Positions 37,479 through 46,937 of a stretch of DNA of 64,000 nucleotides are shown piece by piece. The notes beneath the pieces are model-generated. The model had not been told where the DNA came from. It saw nothing but the letters and a program-made list of their open reading frames with translations, and did no database searches. Source of the stretch: Actinomadura sp. K4S16 (GTDB taxonomy: Bacteria; Actinomycetota; Actinomycetes; Streptosporangiales; Streptosporangiaceae). Position 1 is the stretch's first letter; every line of letters starts with the position of its first letter. The stretch is taken from positions 186,001 to 250,000 of the forward strand of contig NZ_BDDE01000010.1 of NCBI RefSeq assembly GCF_008327685.1. Reading direction: 5' to 3'. The position numbers were made by a program, and so were the translations under genes.

Positions 37479-40193
37479 TCAGCCGGCGCTCGGCGCCGGG
37501 ACGGCACGGGCGCGGCGGCGGTGGCGGCGGTACTCGTCGGCCGCCCAGACGATGACGGGGAACGCGGCGATGATGCCCAGGACGTCCGGCGGGAGGGCGG
37601 CGGTTCCGAAGAGGTGCTGGAAGGGCGGCAGGTAGATCAGGGCGGCGGCGAACAGGACCTCGAAGGCGATGCCGGCCAGCAGGAGCGGGTTGGTGGTGAG
37701 CCCCACCTCGCGGAGGGACGCGTGGTCGGTGCGGGAGGCCATCGCGGTGCCGATCTGGCAGGTGACCAGGCCCGCGAACGTCGCGGTGGTGGCGGTCAGG
37801 TAGGCGTGGTGGAGGGGGGCGCCCGTGCCGGTCGGGTCGCCGGGATGCCAGCCGGCCCGCCACAACGTGTAGAAGAACACCGACATGACCAGGACGGCGG
37901 AGATCAGGCCGAGGTAGCCCCACGCGCGGATCAGCATGTCCCGGGAGATGACGCCCTGGGACGACGGGCGGGGCGGCCGGTCCATGATGCCGGGTTCGGC
38001 GGGTTCGCGGCCGAGGGCCAGCGCGGGGAGCGTCTCGGTGCCGAGGTCGATCGCGAGGATCTGCAGGACCGTGAGGGGCAGCGGCACCAGGCCGCCGCTG
38101 AGCGCGAACACCAGGAAGGGGACGATCTCCGGGACGGCGTGGGCGAAGATGTAGAGGATGAACTTGCGGACGTTGTCGTAGACGCGCCGGCCGGATTCGA
38201 CGGCGGTCACGATCGTGGCGAAGTTGTCGTCGGTCAGCACCATCGTGGACGCCTCGCGGGCGACGTCGGTGCCCGAGCGCCCCATCGCCACGCCGATATG
38301 GGCCTGGTGCAGGGCCGGGGCGTCGTTGGCGCCGTCCCCGGTCATCGCCACGATCCGGCCGTGGGCGCGCAGCGCGTCGGCGACCTTGAGCTTGGTCTCC
38401 GGCGACGACCGCGCGAAGACGATCTCGTCGTCGCCGGTCAGCAGCTCGTCCAGCTCGTGGTCGTGCACCTTCTCCGACTCGGCGACCACGCGCAGGCGCG
38501 GGACGCCGATGCCGACCTCCGCGGCGACGGCCGCGGCGGTGGCGCCGTTGTCGCCGGTGACGATGTGGACGCGCAGCCCCGCGCCGTGGCAGCGGCGCAC
38601 GGCGTCCGCGACCTCCGGGCGCGGCGGGTCGTACAGCCCGACGAGCCCGAGGAGGCGCAGCCCGGTCTCGGCGTCCTCCCGCCGTTCGGGCGGGGCGGCG
38701 CCGGGCGGCAGGCCCCGGTCGGCGACCGCCAGCACCCGCAGGCCCCGGCGTGCGAGCTCGTCGACGACGTCCATGACCGCGTGCCGGTCCGCGCCGGAGC
38801 AGCGGGCCAGCACGGCCTCGGGCGCGCCCTTGGCGTACACGGCCAGGTGGTCGTCGCGCCGGGCGACGACGGACATCATCCGCAGGCGGGCGTCGAACCG
38901 GAAGGCGGCCCGGCGCCGGTCGTCGCGCGCCGTGAGGCGGGCGGGCGCGTCGGGACCGCCGCCCAGGACCAGGGCGATCTCGGTCGGGTCGCCCTGCAGG
39001 TCGCCGGCCTCGTCGTAGGAGACCGTGGTGCACTCGGTCATCGCCCGCACCAGCTCGGCGGGCGGCGGTCGCTCCGGCGCCGTGACCGTGCCGCCGTCCG
39101 GGGTCCAGTACGCCTGGAGCCGCATCCGGTTCTGCGTGAGGGTGCCGGTCTTGTCGGTGCAGATGACGTTGGTGGAGCCGAGCGTCTCGACGGCGCTGAG
39201 CCGCTTGACGACCGCGCCCTGCCGGGCGAGGACCCGGACCCCGACCGCCAGCGCGAGGGTGATGGTCGGCAGGAGGCCCTCGGGCACGTTGGCGACCAGC
39301 AGCCCGATCGCGAACATGAGGGCGTCGGTCAGCGGCAGGCCGACCAGCGCCCCGATCAGCAGGAACACCACGCCCATCCCGACCGCGACCGCGGCGATCA
39401 GCCAGGCCACCTTCTTGACCTGGGCCTCCAGCGGGCTCTCCCCGCGGGGCGCGCGCTGGCTGAGCGCGGCGATGCGGCCGAGCTCGGTGTGCCCGCCGGT
39501 CGCGAACACGATCGCCCGCGCCTCTCCCCCGGTGCAGGTCGTCCCGGAGAACACCAGATTGGGCTCGTGGAGCAGGGCGACGCCCTGCTCGGCCGGCGCC
39601 GCCACCCTGTCCACGGGCGCCGACTCGCCGGTCAGCATCGACAGGTCGAGTTCCAGGGCCCCTTCGGTGAGCCGGGCGTCGGCGGGGACCTTGTCGCCCT
39701 CCTCCAGGAGGATCAGGTCTCCCGGGACGAGGCCGGTGACCTCCACCGCCCGCGCCGTCCCGTCCCGGACGACGTGGGCCTTCTCCGGCAGGTAGGCCGC
39801 CAGCGCCTCGACGGCCCGCTCGGCCTGGTGCTCCTGGAGCAGCGCGAACACCGCGTTCACCAGGATCACGGCCAGGATCGCCCAGCCCAGCACCGCCATG
39901 CCCGCCACGAACGCCAGCAGGGCCGCGCCCCACAGCAGTAGCGCCAGAGGGTGGAGGAACTGGGCGGACAGCAGCCTGGCCAGGGATCGCTTCTCGCGCC
40001 GCCGGACCTGGTTGGCGCCGTAGACCGCCAGCCTGCGGGCCGCCTCGCGCTCAGACAGCCCGCGCTCCCCCGTCCGCAGTTCCTTGCGGAGCCGGGGCAG
40101 GGGCTCGCGCGGGTCGGCGGTCGAGACGGCCTCGTCCGCGGCGGTTTCGGGGCCCTGGTGGTGGTGCCGCACGGTCTCCTGGTGATGTCTCAC
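37479..40193 (-). CDS. ctpF: P2-type cation-transporting ATPase, CtpF-like
   Basis: A 904-residue P-type ATPase. It has the N-terminal cation ATPase segment ([19 protein letters not shown]), [12 protein letters not shown], the membrane motif [17 protein letters not shown], phosphorylation site [14 protein letters not shown], and [21 protein letters not shown]-terminal helices hold the SERCA/PMR-like motifs, so Ca2+ or Na+/K+ type transport fits better than heavy metals. CtpF (Rv1997) is a DosR gene. It starts 13 bp after the acetyltransferase gene on the same strand, so they form one operon from the boxes at 42886-42921. Confidence 0.92.
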   Translation of the reverse strand: MRHHQETVRHHHQGPETAADEAVSTADPREPLPRLRKELRTGERGLSEREAARRLAVYGANQVRRREKRSLARLLSAQFLHPLALLLWGAALLAFVAGMAVLGWAILAVILVNAVFALLQEHQAERAVEALAAYLPEKAHVVRDGTARAVEVTGLVPGDLILLEEGDKVPADARLTEGALELDLSMLTGESAPVDRVAAPAEQGVALLHEPNLVFSGTTCTGGEARAIVFATGGHTELGRIAALSQRAPRGESPLEAQVKKVAWLIAAVAVGMGVVFLLIGALVGLPLTDALMFAIGLLVANVPEGLLPTITLALAVGVRVLARQGAVVKRLSAVETLGSTNVICTDKTGTLTQNRMRLQAYWTPDGGTVTAPERPPPAELVRAMTECTTVSYDEAGDLQGDPTEIALVLGGGPDAPARLTARDDRRRAAFRFDARLRMMSVVARRDDHLAVYAKGAPEAVLARCSGADRHAVMDVVDELARRGLRVLAVADRGLPPGAAPPERREDAETGLRLLGLVGLYDPPRPEVADAVRRCHGAGLRVHIVTGDNGATAAAVAAEVGIGVPRLRVVAESEKVHDHELDELLTGDDEIVFARSSPETKLKVADALRAHGRIVAMTGDGANDAPALHQAHIGVAMGRSGTDVAREASTMVLTDDNFATIVTAVESGRRVYDNVRKFILYIFAHAVPEIVPFLVFALSGGLVPLPLTVLQILAIDLGTETLPALALGREPAEPGIMDRPPRPSSQGVISRDMLIRAWGYLGLISAVLVMSVFFYTLWRAGWHPGDPTGTGAPLHHAYLTATTATFAGLVTCQIGTAMASRTDHASLREVGLTTNPLLLAGIAFEVLFAAALIYLPPFQHLFGTAALPPDVLGIIAAFPVIVWAADEYRRHRRRARAVPAPSAG

Positions 40194-40206
40194 GATCTCG
40201 TCCCCT

Positions 40207-42849
40207 TCAGCGGAGGCGGCGCAGGTAGGGGTCCCAGGCGCGCCGGGGCACGACCTTCACGCGCGCGTCGACGGCCACCACCCCGTCCGGGCGGACGACG
40301 GTGGGGTTGAGGTCGAGTTCGGCGATCTCGGGGTGGTCGGCCGCCAGCCTGGACAGCCGCAGCAGGGCCTCGCGCAGGCCGGCGACGTCGCCGGGCGGAC
40401 GGGCGGGATGGCCGAGCAGCAGGGCCGACAGGCGCGGCTCGCGGATCAGGTCGTCGGCCTCCTGCGCGGTCAGCGGGGCGAGGCGCGCGGTGCGGTCCGC
40501 CAGCGCGTCGGTGTCGATGCCGCCCGCTCCGAAGACGACGACGGCCCCGAACACCTCTTCCTGGACGGCGCCGCACAGCACCTCGACGCCCTCCTCCACC
40601 ATGGCCTGGACGACCACGCCCTTCAGGTCCTCGCCGAACCGGCCCGCGAGGCCCCGGAAGGCCTCTCGTACCTCCCGCTCTCCGTCCAGGCCCAGCCGGA
40701 GCGCTCCCGCCGCCGTCTTGTGCACGACGCCGGGCACGTGCGCCTTCATCGCCACCGGGACGCCCATCTCGCGGGCCGCCGCGGCGGCCTCGTCCTCGGT
40801 CCGCGCCCAGCACCAGGGGGCGAGGGGGAGCCCGTAGGACTCCAGCAGCCGGAAGGTGCCGACGGGCGGCAGCCAGCCGCCCTCCGGCTCCGCCGACAGG
40901 AACTCGTCGATGACGGCCGCAGCCTCCACCGGCAGCAGGCCTGGCAGCACGGGGGCCGTGCCGGGCGGCAGGCCCCGCCGCCGCGCGTAGGAGAAGGCGC
41001 GTGCGAACGCGCGGACGGCGTTCTCCGGATAGGCGTAGCAGGGGACGCCCATCTCGTTGACCCTGACGGTCTCGGCCTGCCCCAGCACGACGGCGGCGAC
41101 CGGCTTGCCGCCGCCGCCGAGCGCTCCGCGCAGATCGGCGAGCGCCGTGGGCGCCACGAGCGCCAGGACGGCGTCGACGGACTCGTCCGCGGCGACCGCG
41201 TCGAGGGCCTCCCGGAACAGCTCGGCGGAGACCGCGGCCGTGGTGTCGACGGGGTTGGAGACCGCCGCGCACGGGGGCAGCATCGCGGAGAGGCGGCGCC
41301 GGGTGGCCGGCCCGAGGACCGGGACCGTGAGCCCCGCGTCGGCGCAGGCGTCGGCCGCGAGGACCCCCGCCCCGCCCGCGTTGGACACCACCGCGACGCG
41401 CGGCCCCGCCGGGAGCGGCTGGGTCGCCAGCAGCGCCGCCGCGTCCACCAGTTCCCCGAGGTCGTCGGTGGCGACGATGCCCGCCTGCCGGAACAGGGCC
41501 CGCCGCGTGATCTCCGGGGTGGCGGCGGCCGCGGTGTGGGAGGCCGCCGCCCGCGTGCCGGGCGCCGACCGCCCGGCGAGGACGGTCAGCAACGGCATCC
41601 GGGCCGCCACCCGCCGCGCCGTCCTGGCGAACTTGCGCGGGTTGCCGAACGACTCCACGTGCAGGATCCCCACCCGGGTCGTCTCGTCCGACTCCCACCA
41701 CATGAGCAGGTCGTTCGCGCTGACGTCGTACTTGTCCCCGACCGAGGCGAAGGAGGAGATCCCGACCCCCAGCCGCGACAGCTGCTCCAGCAGCGCGATC
41801 CCGACACCGCCCGACTGCACCACCACCCCCGCGCTCCCGGGGACGGGATGCGCGGCGCCGAACGTCGCGTCGAGCGAGACCGCCGTGTTGGCCGTCCCCA
41901 GGCAGTTCGGGCCGACCAGCCGCATGCCGTGCTCCCGGCAGACCGCCAGCAGGTCGCGCCCCTGGACGGCGGTGAGCCCGGAGCTGACCACCACCAGCGC
42001 ACGGGCCCCGCCGCGCCCGCACTCGGCCGCCGCGCGGACCACGGCGCCGGCGGGCACGGTGACGACCGCCAGGTCGGGCCGCTCCGGCAGGTCGGCGGGC
42101 GTCGCCACGCAGGGCGCCCCGTGCAGGTCGCCGCCGGCGGCGTGCGGGTTCACCGCGTACACGGCGCCCCCGAACCCGGCGGAGAGGATGTTGCGCAGGA
42201 TCTCGGCCCCGACCGTCCCCGGCCGCCGGGAGGCCCCGACGACCGCGACCGTCCGCGGCCGCAGCAGCGGCTCCAGGCTCGCCACGTCCGCGCGCCGCTC
42301 CCGTTCGGCCACCGCGTCCAGGTATCCCTCGTCGGAGACCAGCGGCAGCGTCAGCTCGACCACGTTCCCCGCGGAGCGGCGCCGCGCCGCCATCCCGGCG
42401 TCGGCGAAGACGCGCAGCATCGCGGTGTTCTCCGCGAGCGTGTCGGCGCGGAAGGCCACGATCCCCTGGGAGCGGGCCAGGGATCCGAGGTGCTCCAGCA
42501 GCAGCGTGCCGACCCCCCGGTGGTGCATCCGGTCGGCGACCGCCATCGCGAACTCGGCCTCGCCCGGCACGTCGGTCGGTTCGTACTCCGCCACGCCGAC
42601 CAGTTCGCCGTGCAGCCACGCGCCGAGCGCCGCGTGGCCCGCGCCGTCCGCGCGGCAGACCCGCGCCGCGACCTGCTCGGCCACGGCCCGGTTGAGGCCG
42701 AAGAACCGCAGGTAGAGGCTCTCCTCCCGCAGCCCGCGGTGCAGGTCGCGCACCGCCTCCCGGTCCGCCTCGCCCAGCCGCCTGATCTCGACCTGCGTTC
42801 CATCGGTCAGCAGCGCGAACACGCGCGCGCCGGAAAGGCTCTCGGTCAT
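40207..42849 (-). CDS. Protein lysine acetyltransferase: GNAT domain fused to acetyl-CoA synthetase (ADP-forming)-like domain
   Basis: An 880-residue fusion. Residues 15-165 form a GNAT domain ([20 protein letters not shown], acetyl-CoA loop). Residues 185-650 form the CoA-binding and succinyl-CoA-synthetase-like part ([48 protein letters not shown]). An ATP-grasp domain follows ([29 protein letters not shown]). This layout is that of Pat-type lysine acetyltransferases, which inactivate AMP-forming acyl-CoA synthetases; the synthetase at 9318-11093 is a candidate target. ATG at 42849; an upstream ATG at 42906 abuts a DevR-type box and is less likely. Confidence 0.87.
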   Translation of the reverse strand: MTESLSGARVFALLTDGTQVEIRRLGEADREAVRDLHRGLREESLYLRFFGLNRAVAEQVAARVCRADGAGHAALGAWLHGELVGVAEYEPTDVPGEAEFAMAVADRMHHRGVGTLLLEHLGSLARSQGIVAFRADTLAENTAMLRVFADAGMAARRRSAGNVVELTLPLVSDEGYLDAVAERERRADVASLEPLLRPRTVAVVGASRRPGTVGAEILRNILSAGFGGAVYAVNPHAAGGDLHGAPCVATPADLPERPDLAVVTVPAGAVVRAAAECGRGGARALVVVSSGLTAVQGRDLLAVCREHGMRLVGPNCLGTANTAVSLDATFGAAHPVPGSAGVVVQSGGVGIALLEQLSRLGVGISSFASVGDKYDVSANDLLMWWESDETTRVGILHVESFGNPRKFARTARRVAARMPLLTVLAGRSAPGTRAAASHTAAAATPEITRRALFRQAGIVATDDLGELVDAAALLATQPLPAGPRVAVVSNAGGAGVLAADACADAGLTVPVLGPATRRRLSAMLPPCAAVSNPVDTTAAVSAELFREALDAVAADESVDAVLALVAPTALADLRGALGGGGKPVAAVVLGQAETVRVNEMGVPCYAYPENAVRAFARAFSYARRRGLPPGTAPVLPGLLPVEAAAVIDEFLSAEPEGGWLPPVGTFRLLESYGLPLAPWCWARTEDEAAAAAREMGVPVAMKAHVPGVVHKTAAGALRLGLDGEREVREAFRGLAGRFGEDLKGVVVQAMVEEGVEVLCGAVQEEVFGAVVVFGAGGIDTDALADRTARLAPLTAQEADDLIREPRLSALLLGHPARPPGDVAGLREALLRLSRLAADHPEIAELDLNPTVVRPDGVVAVDARVKVVPRRAWDPYLRRLR

Positions 42850-42885
42850 GCCCCCAGCGTCGGACGGGGCGGCCCGGCGGGTCAG

Positions 42886-42921
42886 CGCCCCAAGGTCACC
42901 GGTCATCGGGACCTTCGTCCC
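42886..42921. promoter_or_regulatory. DevR-type box pair in divergent promoter
   Basis: GGGACCTTCGTCCC (42908-42921) is perfect in its arms. CGCCCCAAGGTCAC (42886-42899) is a degenerate partner at 22 bp. They serve the leftward acetyltransferase-CtpF operon and the rightward MshC-like gene. Confidence 0.68.
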
Positions 42922-42998
42922 CCGGCCGGGAAGCCTTGCCCGGGGTAGGACGGGAGGGAGTAAGGTGCCCTGCCACCCTGACGAACGGCGCTCTCGTG

Positions 42999-44114
42999 GA
43001 TCTCAACGCACCCGATCGCACCCTCCGGATCGGCGGCCGGCCCCTCCCGGTCGTCGGCCCCGCCCGCATGTACGTCTGCGGGATCACCCCCTACGACGCG
43101 ACCCATCTCGGCCATGCCCGCACCTTCGTCTGGGCCGACGTCGCCGCACGCGTCCTGCGGCACGCCGGCGCCGAGGTGCGCGTGTGCCGCAACGTCACCG
43201 ACGTCGACGACGTGCTGGACCAGGCGGCGCACCGCGCGGGCAGTCCGTACGACAGCTTCGCCGCCGTCCAGCAGTTCTACTTCGAACGCGACCTGGAGGT
43301 GCTCGGCGTCCACGCCGTCGACCTCCAGCCCCGCGCCCACACCCATGTCAGCGAGGTCGTCGCGCTCGCCCAGGGCCTCCTCGCCGCAGGCCTCGCCTAC
43401 GTCCGGGACGGCGCGGTCCTGTTCCGGGGCGGAGACGTCCCGCAGCGCGCCGGCCTCGACGCCGGCCGGGCCCACGACCTCCTCGCCGAGTACGGCGACG
43501 CACCCGACGACCCCGGCAAGGAGGACCCGTTCGACGTCGCGGTGTGGCGGCCGTCGCGGTCGGGCGAGCCCGCCTGGCCCAGCCCCTGGAGCGCCGGCCG
43601 GCCCGGCTGGCACGCCGAGTGCGCCGCGATGGCCATGACGGCGTTCGGCCCGGCCCTCGACCTGCACGCGGGCGGCGCCGACCTGCGGTTCCCCCACCAC
43701 GCCTACGAGGCCGCCATGGCCGAGGCGCTGACGGGCGTACGGCCGTTCTCCCGAGCCTGGCTGCACGTGGGCATGGTGTGCCGGGACGGCGTCAAGATGG
43801 CGAAGTCCACCGGGAACCTGGTGCTGGTCTCCGACCTGGTCCAGGACCACCCGGCCGCGGCCGTCCGGTTCATGCTCCTCACCGAGCCCTGGGCACGGGA
43901 GTGGGACTACACGCCCGGCGCCCTCGACCGCGCCGCGGCCGACCTGGAGCGGCTGCATCTCGCGGCGGGCCGGGGGAACTCCTCCACCGCGGCCGAGGCC
44001 GCCGTGGAACGGGCGCTCCTCGACGACCTCGACGTGCGGACGGCGCTCGGTGTGGCGGAGGAGGAGGGCGGCCGGACCGCTCGCCTGGCCATGCGGATCC
44101 TGGCTCTCGGCTGA
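42999..44114 (+). CDS. MshC-like cysteine ligase / cysteinyl-tRNA synthetase paralogue
   Basis: A 371-residue class I synthetase-fold protein. MYVCGITPYDATHLGHA (HIGH motif) and VKMAKSTGNLVLVSDL (KMSKS motif, here KMAKS) match MshC, the cysteine:GlcN-Ins ligase of mycothiol synthesis, better than CysS. Zinc ligands are CGITPYD, GWHAECAAM and the HH pair in RFPHHAYE. Full-length MshC has about 410 residues and CysS about 460, so this one is compact and lacks an anticodon domain. The GTG at 42999 is tentative. The DevR-type box 78 bp upstream makes it a candidate dormancy copy. Confidence 0.78.
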   Translation, partial: DLNAPDRTLRIGGRPLPVVGPARMYVCGITPYDATHLGHARTFVWADVAARVLRHAGAEVRVCRNVTDVDDVLDQAAHRAGSPYDSFAAVQQFYFERDLEVLGVHAVDLQPRAHTHVSEVVALAQGLLAAGLAYVRDGAVLFRGGDVPQRAGLDAGRAHDLLAEYGDAPDDPGKEDPFDVAVWRPSRSGEPAWPSPWSAGRPGWHAECAAMAMTAFGPALDLHAGGADLRFPHHAYEAAMAEALTGVRPFSRAWLHVGMVCRDGVKMAKSTGNLVLVSDLVQDHPAAAVRFMLLTEPWAREWDYTPGALDRAAADLERLHLAAGRGNSSTAAEAAVERALLDDLDVRTALGVAEEEGGRTARLAMRILALG

Positions 44115-44123
44115 GTCCCATGG

Positions 44124-44159
44124 CGGTCCTAAGGCCGCACCCGGAGGGACCAAAGTCCC
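44124..44159. promoter_or_regulatory. DevR-type box pair before the HPF-like gene
   Basis: CGGTCCTAAGGCCG (44124-44137) and GGGACCAAAGTCCC (44146-44159, perfect arms) have centres 22 bp apart and end 64 bp before the TTG start at 44224. Confidence 0.72.
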
Positions 44160-44223
44160 TGGGGCGCCCCCTGCACGAGCCCAATGCTGGTGTCACCGGC
44201 CCGTGCGAATAGGGAGGCCCACG

Positions 44224-44598
44224 TTGCCCGCCACAGCTCCGAACGAGCTCGACATCCAGTTCGCGACCAGCAAGGACGTTTCGCAGGAGGACCTGCGGCA
44301 GGCGCGCGAGACCGTCGCCCGAGCGCTGGCTCATGCCCCGCGTCCCGTCCTGTACGCGAAGGCCATGCTCAGCGTTCTCCACGACCCGGCCGTCCCCCGG
44401 CCCTGCCTGGCCTCGTTCCGGGTCGACCTCAACGGCCTGCCGGTCAACGCCCACGCCGCGGCGGCCTCGATGCCGGAGGCGGTCAGCCTGGCCGGCACCC
44501 GCCTGCGCGCCCGCGTGGAGAGCACCGCCCAGTACAGGGAGACCCGCCGCAGGGCTCGCGGGCACACCAGCGCGACCGGCGAGGGCGCGCCGCTGTAG
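44224..44598 (+). CDS. Short HPF/RaiA-like ribosome-associated protein
   Basis: A 124-residue protein resembling the N-terminal domain of ribosome hibernation factors (S30AE/RaiA). ELDIQFATSKDVSQEDLRQA starts the beta-alpha fold, AKAMLSVLHDPA and CLASFRVDLNGLPVNAHAAA follow, and a long basic helix RLRARVESTAQYRETRRRARG ends it. The dimerisation domain of long HPF is absent. DosR-controlled ribosome factors occur in mycobacteria (MSMEG_3935, Rv0079). The start is a TTG six bases after GGGAGG, which may keep expression low. A perfect DevR-type box lies upstream. Confidence 0.78.
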   Translation: MPATAPNELDIQFATSKDVSQEDLRQARETVARALAHAPRPVLYAKAMLSVLHDPAVPRPCLASFRVDLNGLPVNAHAAAASMPEAVSLAGTRLRARVESTAQYRETRRRARGHTSATGEGAPL

Positions 44599-44639
44599 GA
44601 ACACGCGGTCGCCGGCGCGCCGCGAGCGCCGGGCTCCAG

Positions 44640-44668
44640 GGCCGAAGCCCCGCTACGGGGCTTCGGCC
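44640..44668. terminator. 13-bp hairpin whose loop is the kinase stop codon
   Basis: GGCCGAAGCCCCG (44640-44652) and its complement (44656-44668) flank CTA, the reverse complement of the leftward kinase's TAG stop. It ends transcription of the rightward HPF-like gene and overlaps the kinase 3' end. Confidence 0.75.
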
Positions 44669-46086
44669 TTCGAGATCGGGAGCGTCACGCGGAAGAGCGT
44701 GTGTTCTCCGGCGACGAGTTCGGCGCGGCCGCCGTGGGCGGCGGCCACCGCCTGGACGATGGCCAGCCCGAGGCCCGTGCCGCCCGCGCTGCGCGCCCGG
44801 CCCTTGTCGGCGCGGACGAACCGCTGGAAGATCTCCTCGCGCAGCTCGGCCGGGATGCCGGGGCCGTCGTCCTCCACGTCGAGGAGGACGGCGGCTCCCT
44901 GGACGGTGAGCCGCACGGTGACGTGCGTGCCGGGGGGCGTGTGGGCGCGCGCGTTGGCGAGCAGGTTGGCGACCAGCTGGTGGAGCCGGCGCGCGTCCCC
45001 GGTGACGGTCACCGGTTCCTCCGGGAGCACCAGCTCCCAGCGGTGCCGCGGGCCGACCGCACGGGCGTCGGCGGTGGCGTCGAGCACGATGCGGGTCAGG
45101 TCGACCGGGTCCGCCTCCAGCGGCCGGCCGGCGTCCAGGCGGGCGAGGAGCAGCAGGTCGTCGACCAGTTCGGACATCCGGACCGACTCGGCCTCGATGC
45201 GCCCCAGCGCGTGCCGCACCTCGTCCGGGACGGGCTCGGGCATGCGCAGGGCGAGCTCGGCATGGCCGCGGATCGCGGCGACCGGGGTGCGCAGCTCGTG
45301 GCTCGCGTCGGCGGCGAACCGCCGGAGCCGCTCCTCGCTGGCGTGCCGCCGGGCCAGCGCGTTCTCGACGTGGCCGAGCATCCGGTTCAGCGCGGCGCCG
45401 ACCTGCCCGACCTCGGTGCGGGGGTCGGTGTCGGGGACGCGCTCGGGCATCGCCACCTCGCCGCTGGCCAGCGGCAGCTCGGTGACCCGGGACGCGGTCG
45501 CGGCGACCCGCCGCAGCGGGCGCAGGGCCAGCCGGACCCAGGCCGCAGCCGCGATCCCGGCCGCGGCGAGCACGGCCGCGAACACGACCGCCTCCACCAT
45601 GATGAGGCGGTGCAGCGTCTCCTCGGCCGGCCGCAGCGGCAGGCCGGTGACCAGGACGTCCCCGTCGTCGCCGCGCAGCGCCATCACCCGGTACTCCTCC
45701 AGCGCCGACAGGTCGAGCGAACGCCCCCGGCCGTCGGGCGGGAGGGCGGCCAGGGCGCGCCTGTCGGCGGCGTCGAGCGGCACGGGCTCGTCGGAGCTGT
45801 CGCGCACGACCGCGGCCTCCGTCACCGTGCGGCCGAAGAGCCGCGCGCCGAACGTCCCCGGCGCCTGACCGCGGGTGTCGGGACGGTCGTCGGCGTCCTT
45901 GCGCCGCTCGTGCTCCAGGCTCGCCGGGAACCGCCCGCCGGACGCGGTGAGCTGCTCGTCCAGCCGGCCGACGAGGAACCGGTCGAGCGCGGTCGCGGTG
46001 GCGATCCCCACGGCGAGGCAGCTCAGCGCCAGCAGGACGAGCAGTCCGGCGGTGAGCCGGGCCCGCAGCGTGCGCGGGCCCCTCAC
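44653..46086 (-). CDS. Two-component sensor histidine kinase
   Basis: A 477-residue membrane kinase. Helix 1 (LTAGLLVLLALSCLAVGIA) and helix 2 (about residues 160-185) flank an extracytoplasmic sensor of about 130 residues. HAMP, then the HisKA motif FAADASHELRTPVAAIRGHAE with the phospho-His, then HATPase: NLLANARAHTPPGTH, DVEDDGPGIP and GTGLGLAIVQ. GTG/ATG overlap with the regulator stop shows coupling. Placement opposite the flavocytochrome operon suggests that it controls that operon in response to an envelope or redox signal. Confidence 0.93.
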   Translation of the reverse strand: MRGPRTLRARLTAGLLVLLALSCLAVGIATATALDRFLVGRLDEQLTASGGRFPASLEHERRKDADDRPDTRGQAPGTFGARLFGRTVTEAAVVRDSSDEPVPLDAADRRALAALPPDGRGRSLDLSALEEYRVMALRGDDGDVLVTGLPLRPAEETLHRLIMVEAVVFAAVLAAAGIAAAAWVRLALRPLRRVAATASRVTELPLASGEVAMPERVPDTDPRTEVGQVGAALNRMLGHVENALARRHASEERLRRFAADASHELRTPVAAIRGHAELALRMPEPVPDEVRHALGRIEAESVRMSELVDDLLLLARLDAGRPLEADPVDLTRIVLDATADARAVGPRHRWELVLPEEPVTVTGDARRLHQLVANLLANARAHTPPGTHVTVRLTVQGAAVLLDVEDDGPGIPAELREEIFQRFVRADKGRARSAGGTGLGLAIVQAVAAAHGGRAELVAGEHTLFRVTLPISKAEAP

Positions 46087-46823
46087 GGAGCCCCCGGCTT
46101 CAGGACGTACCCGACCCCGCGCACGGTGTGGATCATCGGCGCGCGGCCCGCGTCGATCTTCTTGCGCAGGTAGCTGATGTACAGCTCGACGACATGGGCC
46201 TGGCCGCCGAAGTCGTAGTCCCAGACGCGGTCGAGGATCTGGGCCTTGCTGAGGACCCGGCGCGGGTTGCGCATCAGGAAGCGCAGCAGCTCGAACTCGG
46301 TGGGGGTCAGCTCCACGACCTCGCCCTCGCGGGTCACCTCCCGGGCGTCCTCGTCCATGGCCAGGCCGCCGACGGTGAGCAGCCGACCGGCGCCCGCCTG
46401 CCGGGCCATGCCCGCCCGGCGCAGCAGCCCGCGCAGCCTCGCCAGGACCTCCTCCAGGCTGAACGGCTTGGTCACGTAGTCGTCGCCGCCCGCGGTGATG
46501 CCGGCGATGCGGTCCTCGACGGCGTCCTTGGCGGTCAGGAACAGCACGCAGACGTCGGGCGAGTCGGCTCGCAGCCGCCGAAGCACCTGCAGGCCGTCGA
46601 TGTCGGGGAGCATCACGTCCAGCACGACCGCGTCCGGGCGGAAGTCGCGCGCGGCGGCGAGCGCGCCCGCGCCGTCGCCGGCCGTCCGCACCGCCCAGCC
46701 CTCCGAGGCCAGGACGCGCGACAGCACCTCCGCCAGATCCGGTTCGTCGTCGACCACGAGGACCCGTACGGGTGTCCCGTCGGCCCGCTGCAAGCCCGCC
46801 ACCACGGGTTCGTCGTTCGTCAT
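46083..46823 (-). CDS. OmpR-type response regulator
   Basis: A 246-residue regulator. The receiver domain (about 20-135) contains VLVVDDEPDLAEVL, phospho-Asp in AVVLDVMLPDIDG, and Lys in DDYVTKPFSLEE. The winged-helix domain has VVELTPTEFELLRFLM and HVVELYISYLRKKID. The stop overlaps the kinase start by four bases. Direct repeats of CTCTGA in the divergent intergenic region (46860-46903) are its probable binding sites. Confidence 0.94.
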   Translation of the reverse strand: MTNDEPVVAGLQRADGTPVRVLVVDDEPDLAEVLSRVLASEGWAVRTAGDGAGALAAARDFRPDAVVLDVMLPDIDGLQVLRRLRADSPDVCVLFLTAKDAVEDRIAGITAGGDDYVTKPFSLEEVLARLRGLLRRAGMARQAGAGRLLTVGGLAMDEDAREVTREGEVVELTPTEFELLRFLMRNPRRVLSKAQILDRVWDYDFGGQAHVVELYISYLRKKIDAGRAPMIHTVRGVGYVLKPGAP

Positions 46824-46859
46824 GGTCCGCTCAGCATCCCTCTCCAACCTCTGCCTTTC

Positions 46860-46903
46860 CTCTGAAAAGGCTCTGAGATGCGCGTTCTCCCATGGTGTCA
46901 GAG
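46860..46903. promoter_or_regulatory. CTCTGA repeats, probable response-regulator sites
   Basis: CTCTGA occurs at 46860-46865 and 46871-46876, 11 bp apart (one helical turn, typical of OmpR-type dimers), and inverted as TCAGAG at 46898-46903. All lie between the regulator (start 46823) and the flavocytochrome (start 46938). Confidence 0.6.
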
Positions 46904-46937
46904 GGAACGCAGAAAATGCGTTGGCAGGGTGGCCGGC

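Noticed and set aside
35914..39941. Long open frames of over 1300 codons on both strands across the Tgs1-like and CtpF-like genes
   Set aside because: They are composition shadows; the real genes in this stretch carry HHxxxDG and DKTGT motifs, and these frames carry none.
42936..42998. Extended N-terminus of the MshC-like protein from a TTG at 42936
   Set aside because: There is no ribosome binding site at the right distance, the added residues match nothing in the family, and the extension would start 15 bp from the DevR-type box. The GTG at 42999 fits better, though weakly.
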